Shown: positions 27,892-62,900 of the stretch, piece after piece | How positions within the stretch are numbered: the stretch's first letter is position 1 | How the letters are laid out: every line of letters begins with the position of its first letter | DNA from: Odontesthes bonariensis | Taxonomy: Eukaryota > Chordata > Actinopteri > Atheriniformes > Atherinopsidae | Direction: 5' to 3' | Assembly (NCBI RefSeq): GCF_027942865.1 | Contig: NC_134515.1 | Span: forward strand, 24,636,227 to 24,700,226 | DNA: 64,000 nt | The notes under the pieces: generated by a model | Database searches by the model: none | Seen by the model: only the letters and a program-made list of their open reading frames with translations | What the model was told of the DNA's origin: nothing | Position numbers and translations under genes: made by a program

Positions 27892-28373
27892 CTATTTTAG
27901 ATAACTGAGTTTTCGAAATGAAGGAGGATCTAATCCTAACATCTGAGCCTCATGGCTGAGAAATGCATGGGGTTCGCTATACTTCACAGACTTACAGGAG
28001 ACAACTTCAAAGCTGGCACCCAGCTTCTCTCTCAGTCTCTCACACACCGATGAGTCGTCCATCACATCATTAATGCACATTTTTCTGTTGTCTATCGCTG
28101 TAATCTCTGAACTGATTGCTTTTTCAGGCTGGACTGTGGCCATAAGCAACTGAGCCGCTTCATAAATCTGCACCTCCCGCACACTCGCTGAGAGAAAGAG
28201 GGAGAAATAGGAGGGAAACGCAATGGGAAAGAGGCAGCAGGTAAAAAGGATGAGATGTTAGGGGGAAATTGGGTTGATCAAGCCTTTCTTTGGCGCAGAG
28301 CTACCTGAGACGTGCACGGCTTGTAAGGCAGGGGACACGGATGCACAGCTCAGAAAACACAGAAGCCGTATTA
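27892..28373 (-). CDS. Unrecognised protein, two 3' exons (5' part missing)
   Basis: I do not recognise this protein. The last exon, 28187-27892, follows a strong acceptor (CCCTCTTTCTCTCAG) and encodes 97 residues before TAG, including VREVQIYEAAQLLMATVQ, DDSSVCERLREKLGASFEVV and HEAQMLGLDPPSFRKLSYLK. Composition is protein-like and helix-forming, with three cysteines. A likely preceding exon, 28373-28305, has a CCTGTACCACAG acceptor and a GTAGCT donor, leaves a 117 bp intron and joins in phase. It encodes IRLLCFLSCASVSPALQA, hydrophobic like a signal peptide core or a helical repeat, then VHVS. No in-frame ATG is found, so at least one more exon lies upstream (above 28373). Human 9q22 has no known gene between SUSD3 and FGD3 that I can match to it. 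The terminal exon is more secure than the first; a pseudogene is possible. Confidence 0.45.
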
Positions 28374-31300
28374 CTGTGGTACAGGTGGGGATGAGAAATT
28401 CATTCACTTAAGCAGTGCTCTATCTTTGTTTACGATTCCGTTCATTAAGGTAGGGTGATCCTTAAAATCCATAGACTTATATGGTACCATGTTTAATAAT
28501 CCAGCGACTGACCAGTTTTCAGGATACAGCACAAAATTATTAGGAAAATTGCATTTATCAGGAGTTCATTGTTGAACAGACATGGTGCTCTCAGTTAGTC
28601 CAAAATGTGTATGCACTTAAAATATGAACCAAAGTATTGGAATAGTTTTTTCTAGTATTTTTCAGGTGAATACACAAGTTTGAACATTTTTTAGCAACTG
28701 CAAACAAAAAGTAAATTCCCTAATTGCTAGTTCACTCTCAATTTTCACTTGACTGTTTTTTTAATATACTTTTGCACATAATTTGATTGCCCGATGGTCC
28801 CATCTCAGAAGTACAGCTCCAGTTTTAAGAATGTTGTATCAAAATGGCATTTTACAAATTTGAACTTTTTATTGTTAGCTAAACCTAATTTTTGGCACAT
28901 TTTACATGGAGTAATGGTGCTGCCTAATGATAATGAACCTCATTCCTTCCTTTCTCATTACTTTAAAATGATTAAATCGAGTAAGATATCAAGTTTGTGT
29001 GGTTTTCTGTGTATTGCTGCCACACTTTTAAACTCAATACATCAACCCACAGCTCAATAGCTCCCCTAAAGCCTTAAGTCTGAAGCTTTCACCCCCACTG
29101 ATTATAGAGTGGAGAAAAACACAAAAGTCGTCAGCAGTGAGGGAGAAAGTGAAGGAAAAGATGAAATATGGCAAGGGAATTGCATCATTTCGTCTGTGTC
29201 AGCAACACTGCAGGTAGAAATGCTTCAACGTCACGTTTGCCAAGCAGTTTCAGAATAACTGTGCTAATCTGGGAAAAATTCCCACTGAGGCATCATCAGA
29301 AAGCGAACAGTAGGACAGCCCAACAGTGCTTCAAGCGACAAATTTCAGATGAGAGAATCGTGACGAGGGCAGAAAGATTTGTATAAAACTGTAAGGTAGC
29401 TCGGCCTGAACAGAACACGAGAAATCAGCATCTTTAAAGTAAGGTGAAGTGTTACATGAAGAGCTGTCAATTTAAAACAACAACAACAACAACAAAAACC
29501 CTACAAAAGCTTTGTCAATTTTATTTTGTAAACTCATCTCAGACAGGGACCAGCTACTACACCAAGTCTGATAACAGAGAAACATTCTTTATATCAGGGT
29601 CTGGTGGCTTCACTGTGACGTTCATCCGCTTCTTTTCTTCAGCCTGGTTCTGTGTGTGTTAATTTCCCTCCATTCACAGACCAAAATACAATCACTACAC
29701 ATTATTATTCAGGGCATTTGGAAAAAATGCTCTCTGGCTGCACCACTGCTCTCACTTAAACATCCTCATGCTAAAGGTCCCCTTTGGGCTGAGTGATTGC
29801 TAACGCTCATGAATGCATTTCTACAATAACATTGTCGATGAAGAATGCATTTCTATGCATGTGTTATACAAGGTGATGAGATGTTGGGTGTTCTGTAATG
29901 CACAATAACATCTAGTGTCTCCCGATATCATTTGTTCAATGGCCCCGGAGAAGACATTGTTCAGTTAGGAATGGCGCTTTCTTCATTAGACATGCTCACC
30001 CAAGCAGCAGTGTCATTTAATTTAGTGTTAGTGTGTGAATTCATGGATATTTGTGAGGCTGTCAGAATTAGAACAGTTTTGTGAAGCTTGGGATAATAAA
30101 TTAGATCTGAGGTTTACTGGAGAATAAAAAGAGAAATGCTGTATTAAATAATGTTGTTTTGTCTTGTGGGAGGAAGAAAAGAGGCAAAGTTATGGTGTTC
30201 TAGCTAATGGAACTATAGATGATACAGCTATTCTGAGGGCTTTCTGGTCATTTACTTAAATAGAGCTCACTTCATCATTATCAAATCCATCTTAATGATT
30301 TCTAATTGTAATATAATGGAAGGATGACCAGTCCTCTCAAGTGGCTGTGAATCTGAAGAAGCATCCTTTTTTTTTTACCCTGACGGCCATTCAGGCTACA
30401 AATGAGACAAAGAATGATGTTGCCTCTGGGTATGAGGAGTTACTTCTCTGACATTCCATCACTATGAAGTAAATCTTTATTACTGACCTTTAGATGGTTT
30501 ATTATAAGCAGGACATTTCCTCATGGAGCCTGCACTGTAATTTTTGTCTCAGACTGGAAGAAGGATATATAATATGTAATGTACCCCTTAAACAAGGGGC
30601 CTCAAAGTTGAGAAATTAAAGAGAGTTATGGTTGCAAAAGCCATCCATTATATTGCTGTGCTAACAGAAGCAAGAGGAAATCATTGATCTGGAAGTAAGT
30701 TAAGGATAGTGGATAAAACCATGAGATATCAAGAAATTAAGGATACACAATCTCAAAGTTGGAAACTTTGTTGTTTTGAGTAGAAAAACACACGTTTAAA
30801 GTCCCACACGGGCAGTTATCAGCCCCTTTAAAATCACATCCGTGTTCCACAATAATGTATATTTCAAAGTTAACATGTTGATATGTTAATAAGTTAATAA
30901 GTTAATGTGCCTGCATCTTAATAGGAACAGTGGTAGGAACAGGAACATGTTTTTACCTTTCAGAAAATAATTTGTTAGTTTGTGGTGAAATATGTCGTCC
31001 ACCTGCTATCATCTGCTTTTTTTTTTTACTGTAGTTTCACCCACAGGTGTACGTTTTCCTGTTTTAGAAATATTTTGAAAATAACACTAAAACTAAAACT
31101 AAATAAACTGGGGAGGGGTAGTGGTACAAACAAAAATTTAAAAAAACGACAGTGGCAGGAAACACTTGCCACGGCTTCCTGTCTCAGAATGGAGAACTGT
31201 CTACAAGCGTTGCCAGACAAAGCAAAGAAGAGGTTTCAACATTTGCATTGCGTGGGTGTAGCTGCAGATAGGATTGCAAAGTGCAACATGATGCAATGCA

Positions 31301-34300
31301 TACCGACTACGGTGCGTATTTGACCCTTGACTATCCAGTGCATCATTTCTGAGGGAAAGTTTAGAGAGGAAAAACAGAAAAATATAAATGGACAGAAATG
31401 TTGCTTTTTGTTTTATTCTACAAGTGGCGACAAAATGGTTTGACTTAATGGTGATGCCTGCAGTAAACTATTTGTTTTAGTCTTCCTCAGACAAAATTCT
31501 TCGGTCAAACAGCACTGAAATAAACTTTGCTCTACCTGCTTAGCACTACATTACAGACGGACACAGTTTACAAGCAGCTGGTTGATTTAATGGAGCATTT
31601 AACAGTTGGGAAATCATATCTGAAGGAATAACAACATTCTTCTATGATTTATAGATAAGCAAATAGGCCTCAGCAGCTGTTTACTAATAGGTCATATAAA
31701 CTTTTCAAATCCCGAGGCCTGTGGTTTCAAAGTTTTTTTGAAACACTTCAGAGCAATATATTGCAAGTCATCTAATTTTATAGGACTGCATAATATCTGT
31801 TAGAATAACCGGTGCGTCACATTAGTCCGAGAGTTCAGAAAAGAAGTTCAAATGATATAATTATAATTAAATTATAATGATATTTTATAATCAATAATAA
31901 AATCATATATTACCAAATAGAAGAGAAGTATATAGTATTTGAGAAGCAGGTGGTCATCTAATCTTACTGAATTCCCTGAATTGGTCAGAAATGGTGTGTG
32001 TTTATATGTTTGGCAATGCAAAATGCAAATGTTTCTGGGCCACACAGATGCATATACACACACATAAACATGCACACGAGCACACAAACAGCTGGTAAGA
32101 GGCTTACGCTCCAGTGGCACATAACAGCTTTCCCATTAAATGCATTCTCCTCCGCTGTTGTAGGAGAGCTGTGCAGATTTGTGGTCACAACCTGAAACAC
32201 GGTACAAATATCAAATATTGGTGCTGGTGCAAATCAACCACTGCTGCCGTTTGTGCTCATTCAAAGAGGAGTGTGGCCCTGGTGAAATTGCGTGGTTAAG
32301 AGAAGCCTTTGGGGCCACTGTCAGAGGTCAGTTTGACGTGTTTCCGTCAGCCGTTTCTGGGAAATACATCGAAGCAAACGGCAGAAGAGAGAGAGAAGCT
32401 TGAGACACAAGGATTTACACGTCTGAAAATGTTTCACAAACAATTAAGCAGAACTTTGTTGTCTGCTGAAACTTTCCGTGCTGGTTTTGTGAGAGAAGCC
32501 GCTCAGACTTATTGTATGAAAAAGAAAAAAAAGTTTAATATTAGTTTGAAAGAAAGAAGGAAAACACACAGAGACTTGAGTTTTCTGGGAAAGAACTCTG
32601 GTGCGATGATGAAAGCTTATCTCAGCAGGGTCAGCTCCTCATCTTGCAGCAGACACGGTACCCACCCTGCTCCTCTCTGCTCTGGGTGTACAGCATGTAA
32701 AACTACGACAGAAGGAGGCAGTCAGCACTTTGCACTCTATCTTTGCACGACGGCTCATAGCTCTACAGAGACACCGGCCCTCCAATTCATCATTTTGACA
32801 CTTAGTGTTGACTTGCTAAATAAAGAAGTTATGGCTCATCCCGACCATCAATAGCTGTCCTCTTTCTGCTTTTTTTTTTGTAAATGTGCACATCAATAAA
32901 TGTATGCCAGCTAGAACTGCAAAAAGCATGTGGGTCGGCTGCAAAATACAGGCATAACACGGGAGGGAGGATAATACTGCATGAAATCAAGATATAGAGA
33001 AATGAACTTTAGGCAGCTGCAATGGCATTCGGCCCACACCTTCTTTGATATACACATACATATCTATGAGTTGAAATCACACAGTTCCCTACTCTTGTAT
33101 CAAGTTTGATTTTCCTAATCAGATTATTTTCGGTCTTGATTTTAATTCTGTTTTGTCTTGTGACGCCTACATAAATTCAATAACCATAATTTGTTGATGT
33201 TAAGAGTTTTTGACCATGCAATCACCCTTCACCTTCTGTTAAAAGTTTTTCTTATAACTGTATTGTTTAGATGTCACACTTGTTACTCTAAAACCCTCCA
33301 CCCCGTGACACACACAGGCAGCTGTGGCTCTCTGGAATCACTATCTTCTGACTACAGGCTGAAACAGCAGTAAAAAGATGACCGGAAAGTGCTCTGCCTG
33401 TCTCGTTTAGGCCCTTGATAAGATTCTCAGTTGTTGCTACAGTATGGGGAATTTCAGGGCAGTTATCATGGCGACAGCTGGTAACACCACAGGCTGTTTT
33501 TTTTCTTCTTTTTTTCTAAGAATTGGAGCACTTAACTTCATGTCTGGCTTTTGTTTCAGCAGTTGACGGAGACGTATTTTGCTGAACACTTTAAACCAGA
33601 TACTGTCGTGGCAACTTGACGATGCACCAGAACGAAGAAACTGAAAAGCGTGCCATCTAAACTAAACACATCACTTCATTTACAGGAAAACACACCAAGT
33701 TCCACTGAAGACAATCCGGTTTCATTTGTGGTTTTGAGTGGAACAAATGTCTTCACAACTATTCGGCGGACTGTCATTAAATGTGAAACTTCCCCTATTC
33801 AAAGTTTTTAGTGCTCTGTTTGTGAGGAAGTTGCACTTCTACAAGTGTAAATTATCTCACATTAGCATGTCAGATACAGTCTGTTTAGAAATACTTTAGA
33901 TAGCATCCAAACTGATGAAAAACTAATCCCATACATTTCATGTAATAAAAAAATAAAAATAAACAGAAAACGTACGCAAGACAAAATTATAGGTGCTGAA
34001 TGAAATGAGTTCCTCAAACAAACAGGTGTTCCTCAAACATTTGACAGACAAAACTCACTAGAGCTTAAACTTCAGCTCCAGCATGATCTGAATCACTTTA
34101 AAAGAATGGCTGATGGTAAGTCTTTTTCAGAAATATCAAAAACAGAAGAAGAAGAAGAAATTTTATAACTCCAAAGGCTAAAAAGATATTGCCATAAGGT
34201 ACTAAAGACTGTTCCTACTTCAATAATGTGGCTCAGGTTGACCTGGAGCAATCTGGTGTGGTGGTTTCAGACTGCGCCATATCCTGCACACTGAAACAAA

Positions 34301-36240
34301 GCAAGGCTAATGATTGCAGAGTTACAGTCTGTTCTAGTAAGAGAGGTTAAAAAAGGATTCCTTTAGGAATGCAGTGCATCGTTTTGTTTGTGGATGACAA
34401 AATTATGATTATCTAGGAAATAACCTAACTACGGGAAAATGGCTGAGTGGTTTTGTTTTGTTGTCTCTGGTACTGGTGCCACTGAAAGCATCACAGAAAT
34501 GAGGACAATGGTCTGCGGCGCACACCCATCAGCATAAAATAAATGGTTAAAATGAAAAGAGAAAGATGGGTTTATTACCAGATAGTGAGAAATAGGCTTT
34601 TCAAGTCAGATTAACTTTGTCATAGTTTCTATAATTGTTGGGGGGGGAATGCCCTCTTTTTTTTTTCCCTTTTAACACTACGACTTAAAATTAGCATGAA
34701 CTTGTTCAGCTTCACTGGCCACTTTGAGTGGTAAGTGCTTCATACTGAAGTTGACCTAACATTTTAAATGTAAAAAAAAAAAAAAAGAAGAAAACTGAAG
34801 TGAAAACAATGCTCACTAAAAAATGGAACCAAGACTTAGTATGCATAGTAACTCTGGCAGTGTTTCATTTGTTTGACATCACTCACATTACATCTTTAGT
34901 TTTTCATTAGACGAAGACTTACTTGTAAATAGAAACTCAAGACATGCGATGGTCTTATTGGACTGTGTGGCGCCGAATGAGCCACACTTGTTTATTGATG
35001 ATATGCTTGACTGCTTTTCCACCGTGCACAATCCACTCAGTGGCGACTCTGCTCACTTACAGTACAACTTGAATGAATTCTGGAGCATAAAAAGAGGGAC
35101 GATGGCAAGATTTCATAGGATGGTGTACAAATGTGAGTGAGTTTACGTGCACAAAGAGATCCAATGACAAGTTTATTTGCTACTTTTGTTTCAAGGCTGG
35201 TGCTGATAAGAGAAAGGTATGGGGGGCAAGGCAGTATAAACAGATTTACAGTACAGTACTTGGTTTCCATCACATCACCAAAGGGAGAGAAGCAGGCTGC
35301 TATGCTGAGAAATAGGACCAGAAAGAACCGGTTTATTTAGCATGTGCACAAGAGGAGATTTTGAGACCGACCCAGCAGCACAGGGTCAGAACTAAAGCCA
35401 AGTGATGGCACTCTGGCTCTGACAAGTAAAAACAACGAGAGTGGAAATGTGGTGGATCAAACTGGGATTAAAGGTCTCAGGCTCTAACAGCAATAATAGA
35501 GAGGGAATCAGTACCAACGTACTTGAGTTTGAGACGACAGGGACCGTAAGATGGGTGCTATAACTGGGAGCATTAGGTGGCCAGCCACAAATGTACACAT
35601 TTTCTTTGTCTTTTTAAGTTAAATGTCTTTTATCTTTGTTTCCTTACATCACACTATAGTATACATACTTTACAAGACCCACTGAGCCACCACTGTGTCC
35701 CCAGTCAGAGTGAAAACACCAAAAAGGTGCCTCGGGTTTCTTACACTAACATTCAATACTTAATAAAACACGGGGACTCGCACTGAATCACATACATACA
35801 TACGCACACTTCCACACTGATGGAAAGACAAACAACAAAGAATTAATGCTTCACAACAACATGGAATAATATACAAGAACTTCATCTTACAAAAGAAAAA
35901 AAAAAAATCATACAGGAACTTTCTTCAGTTATGTTACAAATAAAGGTTCTTCAAAGATTTGCTCCAGCTGTTGAAAACACTGAGGAATAAAATATACTGA
36001 CGAGTGGCATTGATAGCTTGGTAGCATTGTTCTCGTTTGTTTGAGAGATGGGGGAAAAAATGAAGAAAAAAAGTTGTTGTGTAGTCATTAGGACAAGATT
36101 GAAGTAGGATAGGCAAGATTGAAAGTCCTTTCAAAAGGAGGGGGAAAAAAAAGTGCCAAGGTAAAGTGAATTCAAGTAATGTGTGCTCTATACACAGGAC
36201 AAAGGGAGGGGGAGCGAAACCTGTGGCTCCAACATGGCCA
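28374..36240. other. Gap between the unrecognised exons and fgd3
   Basis: Nearly 8 kb without a recognised gene. It should contain the fgd3 3' UTR (minus-strand AATAAA at 35332-35337 and 35172-35177 are candidates) and any upstream exons of the unrecognised gene. The open frame at 32309-32854 (+) is the longest in this gap but resembles nothing. Poly-A, poly-T and AT-rich runs are common. Confidence 0.45.
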
Positions 36241-56972
<20,732 letters not shown>

Positions 56973-59900
56973 CTGCAGAGAAAGAAATATATAAAGGAAA
57001 ACAATGAGTTATTGATCACTCTAAAAAGATTATTCTAAACACACATCTGAATCCCAAAATAATCCTGCCATAGTAATGCAGTGGTGTGCAGCGAGAGGAT
57101 GGCCGCTGCGTGACCTTGAGTGCAGTGTGTTTCAGGGTGTCGACCTCAGAGCGGAGAAGAGGACAAGCTCTGTAGCATCAGTCCTGCAGAGAGCTGCAGT
57201 ATGCATATTAGTTTCTCTCACACTCAGGCCTGTGGCCTGACTGAGTACATCTGATCTGCTCTGAACATCGTCTGTAAATAGATATGCGTGAGCGAGAATG
57301 CGAGAAAGAGAGAGTACGCCGATTAGAATAGCATCCTTTTGGAGAACTTGTGTTTTTCAAGCGTCTTCAATAAGAAGCACATTTGCTTCTTATAGGAATA
57401 GCCTGGTGGTTCCATATATCTATTTGTCCATTAAATTCCATGACAGAACCTCAGCAAACATCCATCCCAGTAGCCAGAATAAATAGTTTTAATTTTGAAT
57501 ACCTAGAAACCATAAAGAATATGTACAATCTCTGCTATTCTGAGCTAAAATACCCTGGTGGTTCTCACTGTGTCATACTTTGTAAAGAATGTGCTTGGCT
57601 TTGAGAGGCTGTATTTAATGCCAAACGATGATCGTTTCCTTCTCAAGCAGTTCTCCTGTCTAAACTTACCGGAGAAAATAAAAACCAAACAGCTGTCTCA
57701 CATTCGACTTGCAACAGAAGGAAGCTGTACTGCCCGAGAGAAACTATTTGCCTGTTCACACCTGGCATCAACATGCACCTGACTGCAAACTGACGGGTGA
57801 ACACACGCGGTACAGATGGAGGACGGACTGTGATTAAATCTTTCACATGGAATAGAACATAGAACAGAACTTATTGTGCATCAGGGGAGTCTTTTGCTGC
57901 AGATTACACAGCTCACCGACATACTAAAGGTAAAAGGAAAAAACATTACGCACATCAATCATGCGTTCGCTTCTTTCATTTCTCTGTCATATTGCACACA
58001 TATGTGGATACAAATGTTTTTTTTTTTTTTTTTTGGCCATATACCACGATTAATGTATCAGACCTGAAATGGGTTAATGTTTGAATCAAAAGCAAAAACT
58101 TACGACTGCGAGTAAACCTTTAACCGATGTCCTTTTATTGATCACCACCTGATGTGGGTCATGTGGACCAAGTGTTTATTCACCCAATGTAAGGAAGTAA
58201 GATCCATCAATGCCTCAAACTTTAATACCAGGTATAAACTGACACAGTCCAGAGGTGTCACCTTGTGTTCAGATCATGTGCCAGTCGTAAACAGGGTTCA
58301 GGTGAAAAAAACAACAGAGGTCTGATAGCTGCATTTGTTGAAGGGTGGATAAGACATGCGCACGAGCCAGCTGCAAGAGCGTTTGCTGAGAAATGATGAG
58401 ATACGGGGCCCTTCTAGAGTATTATTCTGGTAACTAAACGTCAAGTGCTAAATCAAATAAATGAAAATGTCTTAGATTTTTAATGAGGTTTCTTTATTAA
58501 AAACAAAACAAAACAAAGAAATGTGCATCTCTAAAATGCACAGTTTTTAACAAATATTTCTCAAAAATGTCGGTCCTCAGGATTTGGATTTGGTGCAGTA
58601 GTATTTTTGCAATACGGATGGTACATTCAGAATCAACTCTAACCAAGGAACAGTTTCGTTTATTGATGCGTTTTTACGTCCCGAACCTGAACAACAAAAG
58701 GGGCTTAAGTGTTTTCTTTTTTGGCTGAAGCAACACAGCCCATTGGATCAGCTAACTGCTATAAAAACAGAACGGTTTTAAACTTATCAGCACGGTTACA
58801 TGTGCAGTTGAGGCAAGCCTTGATATTTCAGTGTCACATTTTTCACCAGAACTATGTATTTTCAAACAGGTTTGAAGTTCCAGAAGTGTTCCAGAGGAAA
58901 TGTGGCAGTGACCACACACAAATCTGCTCTTCAATGGTTTAATTTGTGGCGTATACCACAGCAGGGGGCAGCTTGTAGTCACTGATGTGCCTGTTCATTC
59001 AAACAAAGCAATGTCCCTCAGCAGATTATAATAAATTCAGACTACCATCACATAGCTCTGTTGTCGATTCGATCGAGTCACACCAACTCTTGCTCAAAAT
59101 TGCTGGCACATCTAATTTGAGTTTTTTTGTTTTTTTTTTAAAGATGTGCTCCAGGCGGTGAAAGGAGAAAATTCAGTCTGTAATTAGTCCCGTTACGCGG
59201 TCTGCTCCACGTGGCACACTGGAGGCTTTTCCACCATCTCGGCACTACAGTAGAATAAGAACAAGGCAAGGGGAAGAATTCCCCGGCTCCATAGAATCCA
59301 GCAAGAAGACAAATGCTCTCCACAATGACGCTCACAAATCTACCTTTGGCAGGCTAACTAGGTGATGTCATGTGAGGTGAGACAGAGTGAAAGCTTGACC
59401 TATGATCAAGAGAGCAAACATGTCCAACAACCAAACTGCCAAGAGAAGGACATTTTGACCCAAGATTGGTCATGGTCTCTCCTGGGAAAAACAAATAGCA
59501 GTGGAAGACTGAGGCACACGGGCTGGTACCTATGGAAACACAGTGTGGTCATGGCTACCTGAGAGGGCAATCTGGCCCTCATACCAAACTGCTTTACTCC
59601 AAACAGGAACTTGATGAGACAGCAGTAGCTAGTAGCTAACACCAACAGTTTTTCTTTATGAAAATCACCACAAAGCAACGATCAAGTGACACAGCTCAAA
59701 CATGGTTACTGTAAAATCTGTGAACAATTAAATGAATCATACTGATTATTGTGAGAAAGGAGCTTGTTGGAAAAAAAATCAAACATTACCTCGTGTCCTG
59801 TCTTTCAGTTTTATATACCCAAAGTCCAAAGAGTAAGGGAATGGAAAACTCTGCCACACAACTCAGCAACAGTCAGTATCACAATAAATCCTGCCCTCCC

Positions 59901-62900
59901 CGTTTTCCAAAGTTCATGTGCGCAACAGAGACTAGCTTTTGTGGCGCACAAACAAACGCACACACCCTAAAAAGTCTTTCGAAGCTCAGTCCTGCATTGT
60001 ACCCAAACACGCACATTTCCCTCTCTGTTCCCAGCTGTGTTCTTAGAACTGCACCTGTCTGCTCACCCGCTAAACTTGATCCAAGTACCTCCTCCTGGGG
60101 CCTGAGTGACAGGACTGTTTCGCTGTGGACCCTAGAAATCCCAAGGCAGGCTCACAGCCTGCCCATAATAAGTGAACTTTGCCCGTGACGCACAGCAACT
60201 TAAAAGGCACTTGAAGAACTAACAATTACCAAAGCGGTGTTTGTGGTGTTTGATCCAAGAGATGGCAAAATTCAAACTATGAGTAAGTCTTACAGAGCTT
60301 TTGGATGAAAACCAAGAAAACCTATCCGAGTTAATTTGTTTTCGTCTGTTCACTTCCAGTTACTGACAGACAGATAAATAGGACAATCAGCCAGACAGTA
60401 CACGTCTGAAAGCATTCTTGCCACAGCACCCGTTAGGGTGTGCACTATCACCTCACCTTTCCCTACAGAGACAACAAATAACATCCCTTTCAGTGGATGA
60501 ACAAGGCAACAAATAATCTCCTGTCTTACCTGTCTATTCATGGCTGTGGTGTGACTCACTTTCCTGAAGTGAAAAAGAACCCAGAGAGCACCGCAAATAT
60601 TTTCAGTTAAAACCTGAAAGACTGCATTACAGTGAACGACTGTTGTGTACATGACTGGCAGAAATATTCAGATGCCTTAAGGCATTTAAAAAAAGGGACA
60701 AAGAGTAAACATAGAGACACTCTTTCTCAAATCTCTGGTTATACAATGCAGTCACTGGGGAAAAACCTAAGGAACGTTCCTCTTATGTTTCATAACAGTA
60801 ACAATATGTATGACTGAGTACATTTACATTTGTGCTACAGATATAACATATGGCATGAAATAAAGCTAAATTAGATGTATTTAATAACTTGTTAATGCCT
60901 CATTTTGGAACAAACTCCACACTGTTCCTCTTTTCATTTCCCCAAAAACCCAAAATACACAGACTTCAAACAAGACAATCCATAAATGCAGCTGCCTGTC
61001 AATCACTGTCAGCCCTGAGGCGACCCCCTCACAGTCATTTATCACCCATCATCCCTTGAGTACAGTCCTCTCGCCTCAGCGCTGTCTGGGTGACAGATCA
61101 CTCAGACTCAGCAGAGTCTCCCCACTCAGCCAGCCAGTCAATCCTGCCTCCCGCCTGCCTGCAAACCAAGCCTCGGCAAAGATGAGCTGACAGCCGCGCT
61201 CCGATAACTTCAACAACACATCCTACCCGACTCCCCACTAAGACACCGGTTCCTCCTTAGTTTGGCACCTCATTATTCCCACGTCACCATCACATTTCCC
61301 AGTTTCTCTGCCTTCATTACATCTGCTCGGCTCTTTTCACTCTGCCTGTGTCCACATATCTCTCTGCTCTGAATCAGATTTATCTGATTTCAACAGCGTT
61401 TTTGCCCTGAAAGAAAGAAAAAAAGGGGGGCAGTGTCTCATCTAGAGGCTCTCACATTTGTTAACGGTCAATGAACCACAAAGCAAGTTCTCTTCTAAAA
61501 TCGCACGCATATAGAGCCTTTTTTTTTTTTTTTACAAGATTAAGCAAACAAAGCAATACAGAGCGATGACAGAGAGGTCAACCCGAACTATTATTTTTAG
61601 AATCAATTCATCAACTGCTACATACTGTATGTCCAATCCTCATATCCTCTTCCTTTCCCTCATTGTGCAGCAGACAGTAATGGGTGCTCTGACCTCCACA
61701 ACAGTTACTGCATCACCCCGACGGTTCAAAGCCAGACAGACAAAAATCCACGCAGAAATACAAATATTTGAATATATATAAAGCATATAGAGACAATGGT
61801 ACAAAGAGCTAACACAGCTGATGAAGCAGAGAAGCACTATGTGGATGCAATCCATGTATCATTGCATTCCAATTCTTTATTGACTCAGATTTACTTTATT
61901 TGTTGCCATGGTGGCATAGTTGGACAACCCCATAACAAGACAGGCAAATTCAGAATATTCACACTCCAGAGTGGGTGGAGCTTCCCTTTAAGAGGATCAT
62001 TTCCACACACACGCACAAAAATGAGAAGCCCAAAGAGGAAATGTTGATGTTGACAATGTATAACAGCTGTTGTAGGATCTACAGTAGGACAGAGCCTCCT
62101 CTCTCGCAATAAGCAGATTTGCTCCATAAACGAACAAAGCTCCAACTCCCAGTTCACTTCAGGGTTAGGGAACACACATGCACGCACATGCAGTCATGCA
62201 CGTACACAAATACAGAAGAATCAACAGCTATCCAATCATCTACAGTATGTAGCAGCAGATTTCAAATCTGTAACCATCCATTTCTCTTTGGGCTTTGTTA
62301 TACAACTATTTGTTACAACTAATTCCTTTTGTGAACACATCCATTAACGTGTAGTCTTCGGTGGAAAAAATGTATTGTGCTGTTTAATAATTAGTGGCGC
62401 CTGAAGTTTCACTGGTATCAGGGCCTCCCAGGCGCTGGGCACAAACAGGGGGGAGACGAGTCATCTTGTTAGGTCTGTCCTCGCCCCATAATTCAGGTCA
62501 GCAGGCACAGCAAGCTCAGTGACATGTCTCCCACACTAACTGGAAAGATTTCAGCAGCTCCCATAGATTACTACCATGCGATTTTCAGAGGTGGGGGGCG
62601 GATAAGAGAGGAAGAGGCTAAGAGGATGAGGGGGCAGCAGATGGCCGAAAAGTGTAAATGAAAGTTATAGCCTACTACAGCGGAGGCACATAACAAATAC
62701 AGAAATGCAACGGACTGAAAAAAATAGGGAAACAATTTAGAGTGTGAAGCACGAAAGAGGCACACGCGGCAGTAATGAGTTGTGTTAGCGCGTATGTATG
62801 AGACCCGAGCTGTAAACATTTGCTTCCACTTCCTGCATAGATGAACTGCAACCGTCAACAAGTGGAGAAAGCTAAACATAACCAGTGATTGGCAAGTTAA

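Noticed and set aside
32102..32186. Possible minus-strand exon encoding VVTTNLHSSPTTAEENAF...
   Set aside because: It has an acceptor and a donor, but its phase fits neither of the nearby candidate exons, and the sequence resembles nothing known.
32309..32854. 181-codon plus-strand open frame, one of the longest unspliced frames
   Set aside because: Lysine runs and low-complexity stretches, no resemblance to any family, no splice or promoter support; likely chance.
57105..57190. Possible minus-strand fgd3 exon encoding LLRSEVDTLKHTALK
   Set aside because: A stop codon lies just upstream in frame, and the GTCACG donor is poor.
60529..60545. Minus-strand ATG AAT AGA CAG followed by GTAAGA as fgd3 exon 1
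   Set aside because: The donor is strong but the phase is 0, while the next exon needs phase 1.
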